A DNA stretch of 64,000 nucleotides from Microcoleus sp. AS-A8 (GTDB lineage Bacteria > Cyanobacteriota > Cyanobacteriia > Cyanobacteriales > Coleofasciculaceae), in NCBI GenBank assembly GCA_039962225.1, contig JAMPKV010000002.1, positions 62,001 to 126,000 on the forward strand. Reading direction: 5' to 3'. Each line of letters begins with the position of its first letter. The first letter of the stretch is position 1. A program made the position numbers and the translations under genes. Positions 44,141 through 53,839 of the stretch are shown piece after piece. The notes under the pieces were generated by a model. That model was not told where the DNA came from and did no database searches. It worked only from the letters and a program-made list of their open reading frames with translations.

Positions 44141-45427
44141 GTGAAGGTTTTGGTGGTTGGCAATGGGGGACGCGAGCATACCCTTGCTTGGAAACTGTTG
44201 CAATCTCAGCGCATTCGGCAGGTGATATGCATTCCTGGTAATGGTGGCACAGCGACAACAGAGCGTTGCCAGAATGTTTCCTTACGAGTTGATGATTTTG
44301 AGGGCATGGCTCGATTTGCTGTGGTTCAGAATGTGACATTGGTGGTTGTCGGCCCAGAACTCCCCCTATCTTTGGGAATTACAGACTACTTCCAAAAACA
44401 CAACCCGAACCTCATGGTTTTTGGACCCACCCAGGAAGGCGCACAGATTGAATCGAGTAAATTCTGGGCGAAGTCTTTGATGCAACAAGCGGGAATTCCC
44501 ACGCCTCGGTGTGAGATTTTCACGAATGCTCAGGCGGCAATGGATTATGTCACAGCTCAAGGCGCGCCCATTGTTGTTAAAGCGGATGGATTGGCTGCCG
44601 GCAAGGGGGTGACCGTTGCTGCTACCGTTGAAGAGGCCAAGGCGGCGGTTGAGTCACTCTTCAAAAGTGGGTTGACTCCTGTGGTGATTGAAGAGTGTGT
44701 GACGGGTGAAGAAGTTTCGGTTTTAGCGCTGACGGATGGCTTAACAGTACGCCCTTTGCTACCTGCACAAGACCACAAGCGGATTGGAGAGGGCGATACG
44801 GGAGAAAATACAGGGGGAATGGGAGTTTATGCCCCAGCACCCATTGTCACACCTGCTTTGATGGAACGCATTGAGCAAGAAATTCTCCAGCCGACAGTGG
44901 ATGCCTTACGGCAACGTGGCATTGATTACAGGGGGGTTCTCTACGCCGGATTGATGATCACTCCCCAAGGTGACCCGATGGTTCTGGAATTTAATTGTCG
45001 TTTCGGCGATCCGGAAACTCAAGCGATCTTACCGTTACTCGAAACTCCCTTGGACGAATTGCTAGTGGCTTGTACCCAACAAAAACTAGCGCAACTTCCA
45101 CCCATTGCTTGGAAACCCGGTGCAGCAGCTTGTGTTGTTGCTGCCGCTCAAGGGTATCCCGGTGCCTACCCAAAAGGTCAGGTCATTACGGGAATCGAAC
45201 AAGCTGAACAATTAGGTGCTACTGTATTCCAAGCTGGCACTCAGCTCAAGCACCAACAGCTCTTGACTGATGGGGGTCGCGTACTCGGCGTGACGGCAAC
45301 TGGGGAAACTTTGGCGGAGGCGATCGCAAACGCTTACAAGGCGATCGATTTAATTCAGTTTGAGGGAATATATTACCGTAAAGATATCGGTCATCGAGCG
45401 ATCAAATTGGGTTCTTTGCACGATTAA
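44141..45427 (+). CDS. purD: Phosphoribosylamine-glycine ligase (GARS)
   Basis: 428-residue ATP-grasp enzyme of purine synthesis, joining glycine to phosphoribosylamine. GTG start at 44141 giving MKVLVVGNGGREHTLAWKL, the canonical beginning. Further motifs: VVGPELPLSLGI, GPTQEGAQIESSKFWAK, PIVVKADGLAAGKGVTVA (ATP-grasp loop), DHKRIGEGDTGENTGGMGVYAP, LEFNCRFGDPETQAIL (metal site). Not fused to purM/purN, as in most bacteria. nblS follows after about 136 bases on the same strand. Confidence 0.96.
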   Translation: MKVLVVGNGGREHTLAWKLLQSQRIRQVICIPGNGGTATTERCQNVSLRVDDFEGMARFAVVQNVTLVVVGPELPLSLGITDYFQKHNPNLMVFGPTQEGAQIESSKFWAKSLMQQAGIPTPRCEIFTNAQAAMDYVTAQGAPIVVKADGLAAGKGVTVAATVEEAKAAVESLFKSGLTPVVIEECVTGEEVSVLALTDGLTVRPLLPAQDHKRIGEGDTGENTGGMGVYAPAPIVTPALMERIEQEILQPTVDALRQRGIDYRGVLYAGLMITPQGDPMVLEFNCRFGDPETQAILPLLETPLDELLVACTQQKLAQLPPIAWKPGAAACVVAAAQGYPGAYPKGQVITGIEQAEQLGATVFQAGTQLKHQQLLTDGGRVLGVTATGETLAEAIANAYKAIDLIQFEGIYYRKDIGHRAIKLGSLHD

Positions 45428-45563
45428 AGGTATATTTGTTGACTCTACTCTCCCTAAATAACGTGAGCTTCCAGCAAATCGTTATATATATATTAAAGGG
45501 GAGACGTTTTCTGGGAAACGATTTCTCACAGACCCAAGCATCTCCTGCTACAAGACTGTTCTG

Positions 45564-47606
45564 TTGATAGTGGTAAACCAACCGAGCTCGGCTTTGTTAA
45601 AAACCATACGAGAAGTTATCGCGCATTGGTGGTCGGACTTTACACTCCAAACCCGGCTGATGGCGGCAGCAACACTAGCCGTTTCCTTAATCATGAGTGG
45701 CCTGACCTTCTGGGCGGTGAACACGATTCAACAGGATGCGAGGATGAACGATACTCGCTTCGGTCGTGACTTAGGTCTGTTGCTGGCGGCTAATGTGGCA
45801 CCTCAGATTGCGGAAAACAATCTGACGGAAGTGGCTCGTTTTTCTCAGCGCTTCTATAGCACAACGTCCAGTGTGCGCTACATGATCTATGCAGATGCCA
45901 AGGGTCGAATCTTTTTTGGCATTCCGTTCTCTGAATCTGAGGTGCAGAACTCACTCACGATTCAGCGCCGGATTGAGCTGCCGGAAAACTACGCGAGTAA
46001 CTCTGAGTTGCCCATGGTGCGGCAACATCTGACGCCGGATGGGGAAGTGACGGATGTTTTTGTTCCCCTCAGGCATGATGGCAAGTCCTTGGGCGTTCTA
46101 GCGATTGGCATTAACCCGAATAAGAATGTTGTTGCTTCCTCAAATTTGACACGAGATGTGACAATCGCTGTCTTTATCTCGATCTGGGTGATGGTGATTT
46201 TAGGTGCTGTGTCAAACGCTTTGATGATTACCAAACCCATCAAAGAACTACTCACTGGGGTCAAAAACATTGCAGCCGGAAATTTCAAGCAACGAATCGA
46301 CCTGCCTTTAGGGGGAGAACTGGGAGAGCTGATTTTCAGTTTTAATGAAATGGCAGAGCGCCTAGAGCGCTACGAAGAACAAAATATCGAGGAACTCACC
46401 GCTGAGAAAGCCAAGTTAGAGACGCTGGTTTCTACGATTGCCGATGGTGCTGTTTTAATTGACACCAATTTACAGGTGATGTTGGTCAACCTGACCGCAC
46501 GACGCATTTTTGGTTGGGAAGGATGTGACATTGTGGGAGAAAATGTCCTGCATCATCTGCCTAACGTGGTCACGATGGAACTAACGCGGCCTCTTTATCA
46601 AATTGCTGGGGGTCAAACCGCTGCCGATCTCGATAGCGATGCCTTGCGGCAAAGCGAAGACCGTGAAGGAGAAGAGTTCCGTATTACTCTTACCCAACCG
46701 GCGGCGCGCACGGTTCGTATTCTCTTGACCCGTGTGTTCGATCAGTACCGCGAAACACTCAAGGGAATTGCCATGACGGTGCAAGACATTACCCGTGAGG
46801 TGCAGTTGAATGAGGCCAAGAGCAACTTTATCAGTAATGTTTCCCACGAACTGAGGACGCCCCTGTTTAATATCAAATCCTTTATTGAAACACTCCACGA
46901 ATATGGGGAAGACTTGACAGAAACCGAGCGTCGCGAGTTTCTCGAAACGGCCAATCGCGAAACTGACCGTTTAACTCGTCTAGTCAACGATGTATTGGAT
47001 TTATCCCGGCTGGAGACATCTTGTCGAATTTATCACTTTGAGCCTGTAGACATTGCTCAACCCGTAGAGCAGACGTTGCGAACCTACCAGCTAAATGTCC
47101 GCGACAAAGGCATTGAACTGCTTCACGATATTGAACCCAACTTGCCTCCGGTCTTGGGTCACTATGATTTATTACTTCAAGTATTTGATAACTTGGTGGG
47201 TAACGCCCTAAAATTTACGGAATCCGGTGGACGTATAGCGATTCGCGCCTATCTGCTAGAACCAGCACTCAATCATCACAATGAGTCTAAATCTGTGCGA
47301 ATTGAAGTCTCTGATACAGGTATTGGGATTGATGCAGAAGACCAAGAGGCGATTTTTGAACGGTTCTTCCGTGTAGAAAACCGAGTTCATACCCTGGAAG
47401 GAACAGGGTTAGGGCTTTCTATTGTCCGAAACATTATTGAGAAACATCACAGCCAAGTTCACTTATTGAGCGAAGTTGGTGTTGGTACAACCTTCTGGTT
47501 TGACTTGGATGTATTTGAGGAAAAAAATACAGGCGTGGAGCAGATGCCACAAGTTGACAGCTCACCAACAAACCAAGCTCCAACAGCGGCTAGCAGTTTG
47601 ATTTAA
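45564..47606 (+). CDS. nblS: Sensor histidine kinase NblS (DspA/Hik33)
   Basis: 680 residues from TTG 45564 (GTG 45570 is equally possible). Master stress sensor of cyanobacteria, working with response regulator RpaB in high-light and nutrient responses and phycobilisome degradation. Membrane segment at about 35-53, extracytoplasmic domain, second segment at about 200-218, HAMP (KPIKELLTGVKNIAAGNF), a coiled coil, PAS (AKLETLVSTIADGAVLID), HisKA with the phospho-acceptor His in SHELRTP (about 429), and HATPase (DNLVGNALKFTESGG; DTGIGI; GTGLGLSIV). The sequence FTLQTRLMAAATL and full domain order fit this family closely. The response regulator is not in the window. Confidence 0.93.
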   Translation: MIVVNQPSSALLKTIREVIAHWWSDFTLQTRLMAAATLAVSLIMSGLTFWAVNTIQQDARMNDTRFGRDLGLLLAANVAPQIAENNLTEVARFSQRFYSTTSSVRYMIYADAKGRIFFGIPFSESEVQNSLTIQRRIELPENYASNSELPMVRQHLTPDGEVTDVFVPLRHDGKSLGVLAIGINPNKNVVASSNLTRDVTIAVFISIWVMVILGAVSNALMITKPIKELLTGVKNIAAGNFKQRIDLPLGGELGELIFSFNEMAERLERYEEQNIEELTAEKAKLETLVSTIADGAVLIDTNLQVMLVNLTARRIFGWEGCDIVGENVLHHLPNVVTMELTRPLYQIAGGQTAADLDSDALRQSEDREGEEFRITLTQPAARTVRILLTRVFDQYRETLKGIAMTVQDITREVQLNEAKSNFISNVSHELRTPLFNIKSFIETLHEYGEDLTETERREFLETANRETDRLTRLVNDVLDLSRLETSCRIYHFEPVDIAQPVEQTLRTYQLNVRDKGIELLHDIEPNLPPVLGHYDLLLQVFDNLVGNALKFTESGGRIAIRAYLLEPALNHHNESKSVRIEVSDTGIGIDAEDQEAIFERFFRVENRVHTLEGTGLGLSIVRNIIEKHHSQVHLLSEVGVGTTFWFDLDVFEEKNTGVEQMPQVDSSPTNQAPTAASSLI

Positions 47607-47670
47607 TGGATTGGCATAGTCCAAGTACACTAAAACATTATTTTGTCAATAAAATTGTTGTATTTTTAAT

Positions 47671-48042
47671 TCATTTAGAGACAATGACCGTCAGCAGAAG
47701 ACTCACGGCTATCAATCCTACTAGACCGAACAAGGTTGGGTGTTGCTGACAGTACAACCTGAAAGAAGTGATCAAGTCGGACCCGGTATGCTCAGCCGAC
47801 TCTCTCTCTAACTGACGCTGGTTCCTATTGTCGTAAAGAGTACACTCCTGAGCCAAGGGACGTTGAGGAAAGTTACACGTATCATCCGCATGGTACGTAC
47901 AGCTATCACACAGGGGTGTATCTCCCACAGCTCGGTGCAACGTAATACCTGGATGACCATAGGCTTTGAGCATCGTTCTACAGTGGGGACAAGTCACCGC
48001 GCTGCTACTGACGGATTGGCGGCATTTGGGGCAATTTTGCAT
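47671..48042 (-). CDS. Zinc-ribbon membrane protein of unknown function
   Basis: 123 residues. N-terminal zinc ribbon CPKC-x10-CPHC, then a second cysteine set (CDSCTYHADDTC, then C in AQECTLYD), and a C-terminal membrane segment (LFGLVGLIAVSLLLTVIVS). The cysteine-rich part would face the cytoplasm if the tail is an anchor. No function is assigned. It converges with nblS, 64 bases apart, and follows the ABM-like gene on the same strand by 66 bases. Confidence 0.75.
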   Translation of the reverse strand: MQNCPKCRQSVSSSAVTCPHCRTMLKAYGHPGITLHRAVGDTPLCDSCTYHADDTCNFPQRPLAQECTLYDNRNQRQLERESAEHTGSDLITSFRLYCQQHPTLFGLVGLIAVSLLLTVIVSK

Positions 48043-48108
48043 GAGTCGTAGCTCTGATCCGCTTACAGATTCCTATAGGCTATCCTACCCAGACAAAGTC
48101 CTCTGGCC

Positions 48109-48423
48109 TTAGCTTGAGGTCAAGGGAAATTTGCGGACTTGATACTCAGCCGCCTCAATAATTTCTTGTTGCTCTCCAAACTCTTGAGTAAATTGCTTTT
48201 CAACCTCTTTTAGCCGCTCTGACGGAACCGATTCCCAGGCTTCGCGGCTAGCCCAACGAATGACGATGATCACTTCTGTCGGTGTTTCTGGATTAATCCA
48301 GACTTCTTTACCTAAGAATCCTGGATAGGTTGCCAGCATCGATGTCCAGATTTCGGCATCTTTTTGAATAAATTTTTCCCGGAGTTCGGGAGAGACTCTC
48401 AGCTTGAGCCACTCAATTACCAT
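48109..48423 (-). CDS. Antibiotic-biosynthesis-monooxygenase-like protein (TIGR03792-like)
   Basis: 104 residues of dimeric alpha-beta-barrel type. MVIEWLKLRVSPELREKFIQKDAEIWT, YPGFLGKEVWINPETPTEVIIVIRW and SREAWESVP match a cyanobacterial family of unknown function that I recall as TIGR03792. No cofactor motif. The insertion element tnpB lies 60 bases upstream. Confidence 0.8.
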   Translation of the reverse strand: MVIEWLKLRVSPELREKFIQKDAEIWTSMLATYPGFLGKEVWINPETPTEVIIVIRWASREAWESVPSERLKEVEKQFTQEFGEQQEIIEAAEYQVRKFPLTSS

Positions 48424-48498
48424 GTTGACGAATCTTGCTTGAGGTTAGTTACGACGGCTCGAAAAGAGACATCGCTCTATTGTTTGACACTCCCGGCC

Positions 48499-49740
48499 CT
48501 AGAAGGGCGAGGATTCTTCGTTCATAGACTCAGCTTGCCCTGACAGGATTGCTCCAGCCAAAGTAGAGGTTAAATCTCCCGTTTGCGAAGCATGGTGAGC
48601 GAAGCGAGGCAAAGCGTTCGGGTTTAAAACCCAAGTTCCCACATGCCCTGTGGTACTCAAGGCTAACTTCAGAATGTTAATGGCAGCATTCCAGTCTCGG
48701 TCTAAGACGAACCCACACTGACAAATATGAGTTCTCATGGATAGAGATTTCTTAACTAGAGTGCCACAGTTAGAGCATTCCTGGGATGTTAATGCCGGAT
48801 TAACCGCAACAGTTATCTTGCCAAACTTAATCCCGAAATGCTCTAGCCATTTTCTGAACTGATACCAAGAAGCATCATTCATAGACTTGGCTAGAGAGTG
48901 ATTCTTGACTAAGTTCTGAATCCTCAAGTCTTCATAGGCGACCAAATCGTTAGATTGGATTACGCAACGCGCTACTCTACACGCGTGTTCTTCACGTTGC
49001 CTACTTATCTTGAGATGTAATCGCCCTAGTCTATTAATGGCTTTCCTGCGGTTGGCAGAGCCTTTTTTCTTACGAGAAACACGCCGTTGCCGAAACTTCA
49101 GCCGTTTCTCACTCTGGCGATAAAACTTAGGGTTAGGTTCCGTGTGACCGTTGCTATCAGTGTAAAACTCAACAAGTCCAACATCTAACCCCAGCATCTT
49201 GCCTGTTAGCTCTATGTCTACCTTATTCTCAGCATTCACCAAGAACTGAACGTAGTAGCCATCGGCACGACGCACAATCCTAACCCGTTTTATCTGGTCT
49301 TCTTGGTAGAAGTTTAAATCCCATTTTCCTTTGAGTTTAAGCTTGCCAATCCCTTTTTTGTCGATGAAATCAATCTGTTTTCGGTTTTGTGAAAGCTTCC
49401 AGCCAGAAGTTTTGTACTCAACACAGCGACAATTTTTCTGAAACTTTGGATAACCTTTTTTGCCCGGAATGGATTTTTTACAATTGCTGTAAAACCGAGT
49501 AATTGAGGTATACGCTCTATCTACTGCAACTTGGCAAGCATGAGAGTTCAAGGCTTTCACAAATGGGAACTCCGCTCTCAGCGCTGTGTTGTGACGATAC
49601 AGCTCTTTTTGCCCTACACCTGGATTCTCCATCCAATATCGGATGATCTTGTTGCGAACAAACTGAGTGGTTCTAATCGCCTCATCGATAGCAGCGTATT
49701 GAGTGATTTTTCCCTTAGCCTTGAACTCTAAGACAATCAT
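48499..49740 (-). CDS. tnpB: TnpB, RNA-guided transposon-associated endonuclease
   Basis: 413 residues, full length, no frame disruption. N-terminal helix-turn region, then a RuvC-like nuclease with all three acidic residues: D in MLGLDVGLVEF, E in VAYEDLRIQNL, D in VLDRDWNAAINIL. The zinc finger between the last two has CSNCG and CQCG. TnpB proteins are ancestors of Cas12 and cut DNA guided by an RNA from the element's right end, helping the element persist. No tnpA accompanies it. The guide RNA is expected to cover the 3' end of this gene and the right end (about 48480-48650). Start MIVLEFKAKGK lies in a hairpin. Confidence 0.92.
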   Translation of the reverse strand: MIVLEFKAKGKITQYAAIDEAIRTTQFVRNKIIRYWMENPGVGQKELYRHNTALRAEFPFVKALNSHACQVAVDRAYTSITRFYSNCKKSIPGKKGYPKFQKNCRCVEYKTSGWKLSQNRKQIDFIDKKGIGKLKLKGKWDLNFYQEDQIKRVRIVRRADGYYVQFLVNAENKVDIELTGKMLGLDVGLVEFYTDSNGHTEPNPKFYRQSEKRLKFRQRRVSRKKKGSANRRKAINRLGRLHLKISRQREEHACRVARCVIQSNDLVAYEDLRIQNLVKNHSLAKSMNDASWYQFRKWLEHFGIKFGKITVAVNPALTSQECSNCGTLVKKSLSMRTHICQCGFVLDRDWNAAINILKLALSTTGHVGTWVLNPNALPRFAHHASQTGDLTSTLAGAILSGQAESMNEESSPF

Positions 49741-49766
49741 TTGATGTGGGAAATCCTACATCAAAT
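49739..49766. repeat. Inverted repeat overlapping the tnpB start codon
   Basis: ATTTGATGT (49739-49747) and ACATCAAAT (49758-49766), a perfect 9-base stem with a 10-base loop. In the tnpB transcript it would include the first bases of the start codon. The relic copy keeps a weakened version. Confidence 0.6.
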
Positions 49767-49776
49767 ATCCTAGCAT

Positions 49777-49801
49777 GAAAAAGCCGTCCTGGAAGGACGG
49801 C
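49777..49801 (-). terminator. Terminator-like hairpin in the left end of the IS element
   Basis: GCCGTCC and GGACGGC around a five-base loop, followed in the tnpB direction by TTTTT. It would block read-through transcription into tnpB and may double as the subterminal hairpin recognised by the transposase. Confidence 0.65.
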
Positions 49802-49971
49802 GCAATAATCCCAATTTTTCGGTCATGATTTATCTAAGCGTAGGTTGCCGACAGGTGTTGGGAAGATGTCACAGAATAGAACTGTAGGCTGGAAATCAAT
49901 CCGGTGTCCGCACCCTTGGGAACAGTCTACGTTAAGCCCCCCAATTAAGCACCGAGTGATAGGAACGACAG

Positions 49972-50295
49972 ATGGATAATAACAATTGGCTCCAGCAGTT
50001 ATTGATGGTCGGTGTTGGCACGACATCAGTAGTCGCCGACAAACTGCGAACGGTGAGCGATGAATGGGTAAAAGAGGGAAAAATTAACCCCGAACAGGCC
50101 AAAGGAATTGTCGATGAGATGGTGCAGCAGATCAAGTCAGAGCATGGTAATCTCGAAGCGCAGATGGAACGGCAGTTGCGTAATATGATGCAAGATTTAG
50201 GTGTGCCTCGTCAATCAGAAATGGATGAATTGCGAGGTCGCATCGACCGTCTAGAGCGCCAGGTGCGAGACTTAGAAAACAAGCTCTGGCGTTGA
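49972..50295 (+). CDS. Phasin-like coiled-coil protein
   Basis: 107 residues. The N-terminal hydrophobic helix (WLQQLLMVGVGTTSVVADKL) is followed by charged helices (DEWVKEGKINPEQAKGIVDEMVQQIK) and a C-terminal coiled coil with leucine zipper spacing (MDELRGRIDRLERQVRDLENKLW). The pattern fits polyhydroxyalkanoate granule-associated (phasin-like) proteins, but no PHA genes are near, so the role is open. FKBP gene follows after 26 bases. Confidence 0.7.
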   Translation: MDNNNWLQQLLMVGVGTTSVVADKLRTVSDEWVKEGKINPEQAKGIVDEMVQQIKSEHGNLEAQMERQLRNMMQDLGVPRQSEMDELRGRIDRLERQVRDLENKLWR

Positions 50296-50321
50296 GAAAC
50301 GTTCAATCGGGAGGATAGATT

Positions 50322-50882
50322 TTGAAAGAGATTTTAATCAGCTTAGGGCTAGTATTCGCTTTTGGTTTGCTGCTGCTCGTGGCTCAGTTGAGTGGTGGGA
50401 AAAGCTCCGCTTACGCTTCCGAACTCACCAACACTCAACCTGCTGTAGTGGCACCCGATACCAGTGCTAAACCGGCTGTTGACAATACAAAACTTATAGC
50501 CATGAATAGTGATTCAGAAAGCGCACAGACTACGGGTAGCGATGTCGTGACAACGGACTCAGGTCTGAAGTACAAAGAAATTAAAGCGGGCGACGGAGCC
50601 ACTCCCCAAAAGGGACAGACGGTTGTGGTTCACTATACAGGAACTTTGGAAGATGGGACGAAGTTCGATAGTTCGCGCGATCGCAACCGTCCTTTTTCCT
50701 TCAAAATTGGTGTAGGACAGGTGATCAAAGGCTGGGATGAGGGCGTCGGCTCGATGAAGGTCGGTGGACGGCGTCAACTGATTATCCCAGCTGAGTTGGG
50801 TTACGGTTCCCGTGGTGCGGGTGGAGTGATTCCGCCTAACGCCACACTGATTTTTGATGTGGAACTGCTGAAAATTAGCTAG
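50322..50882 (+). CDS. FKBP-type peptidyl-prolyl isomerase, exported
   Basis: 186 residues from TTG 50322 with a strong GGGAGGA ribosome site, which decides the start. A hydrophobic N-terminal segment ([19 protein letters not shown]) directs it to the periplasm or thylakoid lumen. After a Ser/Thr/Ala-rich linker the FKBP domain begins at about 80: [82 protein letters not shown]. The binding-pocket residues are kept, so it should be active in prolyl isomerisation of exported proteins. Converges with dnaB. Confidence 0.93.
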   Translation: MKEILISLGLVFAFGLLLLVAQLSGGKSSAYASELTNTQPAVVAPDTSAKPAVDNTKLIAMNSDSESAQTTGSDVVTTDSGLKYKEIKAGDGATPQKGQTVVVHYTGTLEDGTKFDSSRDRNRPFSFKIGVGQVIKGWDEGVGSMKVGGRRQLIIPAELGYGSRGAGGVIPPNATLIFDVELLKIS

Positions 50883-50917
50883 AAAAATATCCTACCTCTC
50901 TCAATGGGATTGAATCT

Positions 50918-52264
50918 TCATCGATTGGGAGAGGCAAGGTTCCGAAAACGAGTAAATTGTGGGTCAAATAACAGCTTCACGACACCCGTCGGGCCATTTC
51001 GATGTTTCGTAATAATCACTTCTGCAATCCCCCTGTCCGGTGTATCAGGGGAATAATATTCGTCGCGGTACAACATAATAATTAAATCGGAGTCTTGCTC
51101 GATCGCACCCGACTCTCTCAAATCTGACATCATGGGTCGCTTATTGGTGCGGGCTTCCACGCCTCGGCTGAGCTGAGATAGAGCAATTACCGGAACCTGG
51201 AGTTCGCGGGCTAATCCTTTCAGACTTCGTGTGATTTTAGATAGTTCTTGGACGCGGTTATCGCTGCCACTCCCTTCCATCAATTGCAAGTAGTCAATCA
51301 ACACCAATCCCAACTTTTCGCCCTGTTCCGCCTGAAGACGCCGCACTTGCGATCGCATTTGCATCACCGTCTGGTTAGCGGTATCGTCGATATACATCGG
51401 CAATTCCGACAGTGTGCCCAGCGCACGACTCAAATCTCCCCACTGATTTTGACTAATCCGCCCAGTCCGCAGATAATTGCTCTCAATACCCGCCTCACTG
51501 GCTAAGAGCCGTTGCACTAACTGCTCTTTTGACATTTCCAAGCTAAAAATGGCTACGGGAAATTTTTCAGCAATATTGCGAGCAATCCCAATCGCGAAGC
51601 TGGTCTTGCCCATTGACGGGCGACCCGCCACAATAATCAGGTCAGAACGCTGAAAACCGCCCGTCATGACATCTAAGTCATAAAACTCTGAGGAAATACC
51701 CGGCAAAGCCGCACCTTCTTGACGAGTTTCAATTTCTTGAAATGTCTGAATTAGGGTTTGAGAAATTGGCACTAAACCTTGTTGAGGACGCTTTTGGGTC
51801 AGGCTAAAAATCTTCTGTTCGGCTTGGTCGAAGACGGTTTCTAACTCAATGGATGTCTCATAACCCAGCTCAACAATATCGTTCCCCGCCTGAATCAGTT
51901 GGCGACGCAGGTACTTATCCACCACCAAAGCCGCATATCGGTCAACATTGACCGCTGACACGGTGCGCTCCACTAACTCCGCTAACTTGCTCTGACCGCC
52001 AACTTTAGCTAATAATTCGTGGTCATACAGCCAGGTGGTCACACTCATTAAATCCACCGGCTTGCTTTGAGTATGCAGCGCTAAAATCGCTTTGTAGATT
52101 TCTCTGTGTGTATTGATATAGAAGGCTTCTGGGCGCAGTAAGTCCGCAACCCGACCCATGGCTTCGGGGTCTAATAGAATACCTCCGAGTATTGATTCCT
52201 CGGCATCAACGTTTTGAGGGGGTAAAGCGTTACTAAATGCAGAGAAATTCAGGTCGTCAGTCAT
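50918..52264 (-). CDS. dnaB: Replicative DNA helicase DnaB
   Basis: 448 residues from ATG 52264. An in-frame TTG 90 bases upstream would add non-conserved residues, so the ATG is chosen. The N-terminal collar domain (LPPQNVDAEESILGGILLDPEAM) is followed by the RecA-like motor: VAGRPSMGKTSFAIGIA (Walker A), VLIDYLQLMEG (Walker B), ALSQLSRGVEARTNKRPMMSDLRESG. No intein is inserted, unlike many cyanobacterial dnaB genes. Unwinds DNA at the replication fork. Lies 188 bases downstream of rplI, a conserved pairing. Confidence 0.96.
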   Translation of the reverse strand: MTDDLNFSAFSNALPPQNVDAEESILGGILLDPEAMGRVADLLRPEAFYINTHREIYKAILALHTQSKPVDLMSVTTWLYDHELLAKVGGQSKLAELVERTVSAVNVDRYAALVVDKYLRRQLIQAGNDIVELGYETSIELETVFDQAEQKIFSLTQKRPQQGLVPISQTLIQTFQEIETRQEGAALPGISSEFYDLDVMTGGFQRSDLIIVAGRPSMGKTSFAIGIARNIAEKFPVAIFSLEMSKEQLVQRLLASEAGIESNYLRTGRISQNQWGDLSRALGTLSELPMYIDDTANQTVMQMRSQVRRLQAEQGEKLGLVLIDYLQLMEGSGSDNRVQELSKITRSLKGLARELQVPVIALSQLSRGVEARTNKRPMMSDLRESGAIEQDSDLIIMLYRDEYYSPDTPDRGIAEVIITKHRNGPTGVVKLLFDPQFTRFRNLASPNR

Positions 52265-52452
52265 AGCCAGGGCAATATCGGGAGATAAGATCAGCTTAGC
52301 GAACGCGAGGCTTTGGAAATGATCGTGTTTGGGTGAACTAACTTCGTGCGACAAACCTGATCGATCCTACGTTTGCCTACCGTTAAAATTTACAGGCACT
52401 AAACCCCGCCCATACTGGGTATGGACGAGGAATGCGCGCCCGAAAGTTCAAT

Positions 52453-52911
52453 TTAGTTAGACGTAACTTGAATCTCTACCGTCGCCGTGACTTCCGGATG
52501 TAACTTGATTTCCGCTTTGTAGAAACCGAGTTTGCCGATATCGGGTAAAGTAATGCCCCGACGGTCTACTTCCTGATTCGTGGCGGCTTGAATCACTTCT
52601 GCCACTTCCTGAGCTGTAACGGTACCAAAGATGGCCTCGTTTTCACCCACTTGCTTTTGGATAATAAAGCGACCCACCGTTTCCAGCGCCGTTTTGCGGA
52701 CTTCCGCTTGTTGTTTCTCTTCGAGTAAGCGCTGCCGCTCTTGCTCTCTACGCCGTTCAACTTGCTTGAGAATGCCAGGAGTGGCGATGATTCCTATTTT
52801 TTTAGGAATTAGATAATTGCGAGCATAACCAGGAGCAACGTCAACCAGATCCCCGGTTTTTCCTAGCTTGCTAACATCTTGACTTAAAACTAATTGCACG
52901 CGTTTCGCCAT
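52453..52911 (-). CDS. rplI: 50S ribosomal protein L9
   Basis: 152 residues. N-terminal rRNA-binding domain ([33 protein letters not shown]), the long connecting helix ([26 protein letters not shown]), and the C-terminal domain with [26 protein letters not shown]. Binds the L1 stalk base of 23S rRNA. Leads into dnaB on the same strand. Confidence 0.97.
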   Translation of the reverse strand: MAKRVQLVLSQDVSKLGKTGDLVDVAPGYARNYLIPKKIGIIATPGILKQVERRREQERQRLLEEKQQAEVRKTALETVGRFIIQKQVGENEAIFGTVTAQEVAEVIQAATNQEVDRRGITLPDIGKLGFYKAEIKLHPEVTATVEIQVTSN

Positions 52912-53065
52912 AGTCGTTATTTCAGGTACTGACTTCCAAGGAACAGTGGTGATATCCTAGAACACTTCATAGTACGAAAATCTGTGTAGCGATCGCAACC
53001 CGATGGGAGATAGGCGATGAGAATTTTGACTTTTTGCTGTGCCCATGGGTAATTGTCTGCTGCCG

Positions 53066-53839
53066 TTAAAACCGATCCTTCATACCCCGCAGCCGTGCAA
53101 AAATCTGCACGGGTTCTTGAGACTTGACAGCGGCTTGTAGTTTTGGCTCCTCCCAGCGCAAGAAGGGATTCGTCCGCTTTTCCACGCCCAACAGGGATGG
53201 CACGGTTGCCTCCGAACGCTGACGAGCGGATTGAACTTCCGTCAGTCGGCTGTGTAAGTCAGGATTGTCGGTATCTACAGTTAGAGCAAATTGGAGATTT
53301 TTCAGCGTGTACTCGTGAGCGCACCAGACTCGTGTGTTATCCGGTAAAGTCCGCAGCTTAGTCAAAGAATCTACCATCTGCGTCGGGGTTCCTTCAAAAA
53401 GTCTGCCGCAACCACCCGCAAATAAGGTATCACCGCAAAAGAGTTCTCCCATTTCATCCTCGACGACCGGAGGAAAGTAATACGCGATATGCCCACGGGT
53501 ATGTCCAGGAACGAACAAGACTTCTCCTATTCTTTTGGCAAATTCGACCTTGTCGCCCTCCTGTAAAAACACCTGTTGTTCTGGGATGCGACCCTGGTCT
53601 TGAGCGCCCCCATACACACAGGCATCTGGGAAACGTTGCCTCAACTGCCGATTCCCGCCGACATGATCCATGTGATGGTGGGTATTGAAAATGGCGACCA
53701 ATTGAGCGCCCAGTTCGTCTAGACGCCGTAGCACCGGAGCCGCCTCTGCTGGGTCAACAACTGCGGCAATGTTTTGTTTGGGGTCATGGAGCAAAAAAAT
53801 ATAGTTGTCAGAAAGGGCTGAAAGCCGATTGACTTGCAT
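53066..53839 (-). CDS. gloB: Hydroxyacylglutathione hydrolase (glyoxalase II)
   Basis: 257 residues from ATG 53839 ([19 protein letters not shown], the usual family start; the frame opens 21 bases earlier at a TTG). Hydrolyses S-lactoylglutathione, completing methylglyoxal detoxification. Metallo-beta-lactamase fold with the dinuclear metal motif [52 protein letters not shown]. The C-terminal substrate-binding domain ends [11 protein letters not shown] with KRTNPFLRW. Divergent from the small gene at 54050. Confidence 0.95.
   Translation of the reverse strand: MQVNRLSALSDNYIFLLHDPKQNIAAVVDPAEAAPVLRRLDELGAQLVAIFNTHHHMDHVGGNRQLRQRFPDACVYGGAQDQGRIPEQQVFLQEGDKVEFAKRIGEVLFVPGHTRGHIAYYFPPVVEDEMGELFCGDTLFAGGCGRLFEGTPTQMVDSLTKLRTLPDNTRVWCAHEYTLKNLQFALTVDTDNPDLHSRLTEVQSARQRSEATVPSLLGVEKRTNPFLRWEEPKLQAAVKSQEPVQIFARLRGMKDRF

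Larger units (their letters stand above)
48484..49826 (-). mobile_element. IS200/IS605-family element carrying tnpB only
   Basis: The boundaries are inferred. The right end (48484) is placed at TTGACACTCCCGG next to a hairpin built from CCCTTCTAGGG that overlaps the tnpB stop. The left end (49826) is placed where similarity to the relic at 43890 begins. The left end also carries GCCGTCC/GGACGGC (see terminator). There is no tnpA and no flanking duplication, as expected for this single-strand, Y1-type family, which needs TnpA from elsewhere. Confidence 0.8.

Noticed and set aside
50918-52264. Intein in dnaB
   Set aside because: The protein is uninterrupted through all helicase motifs and of normal length.
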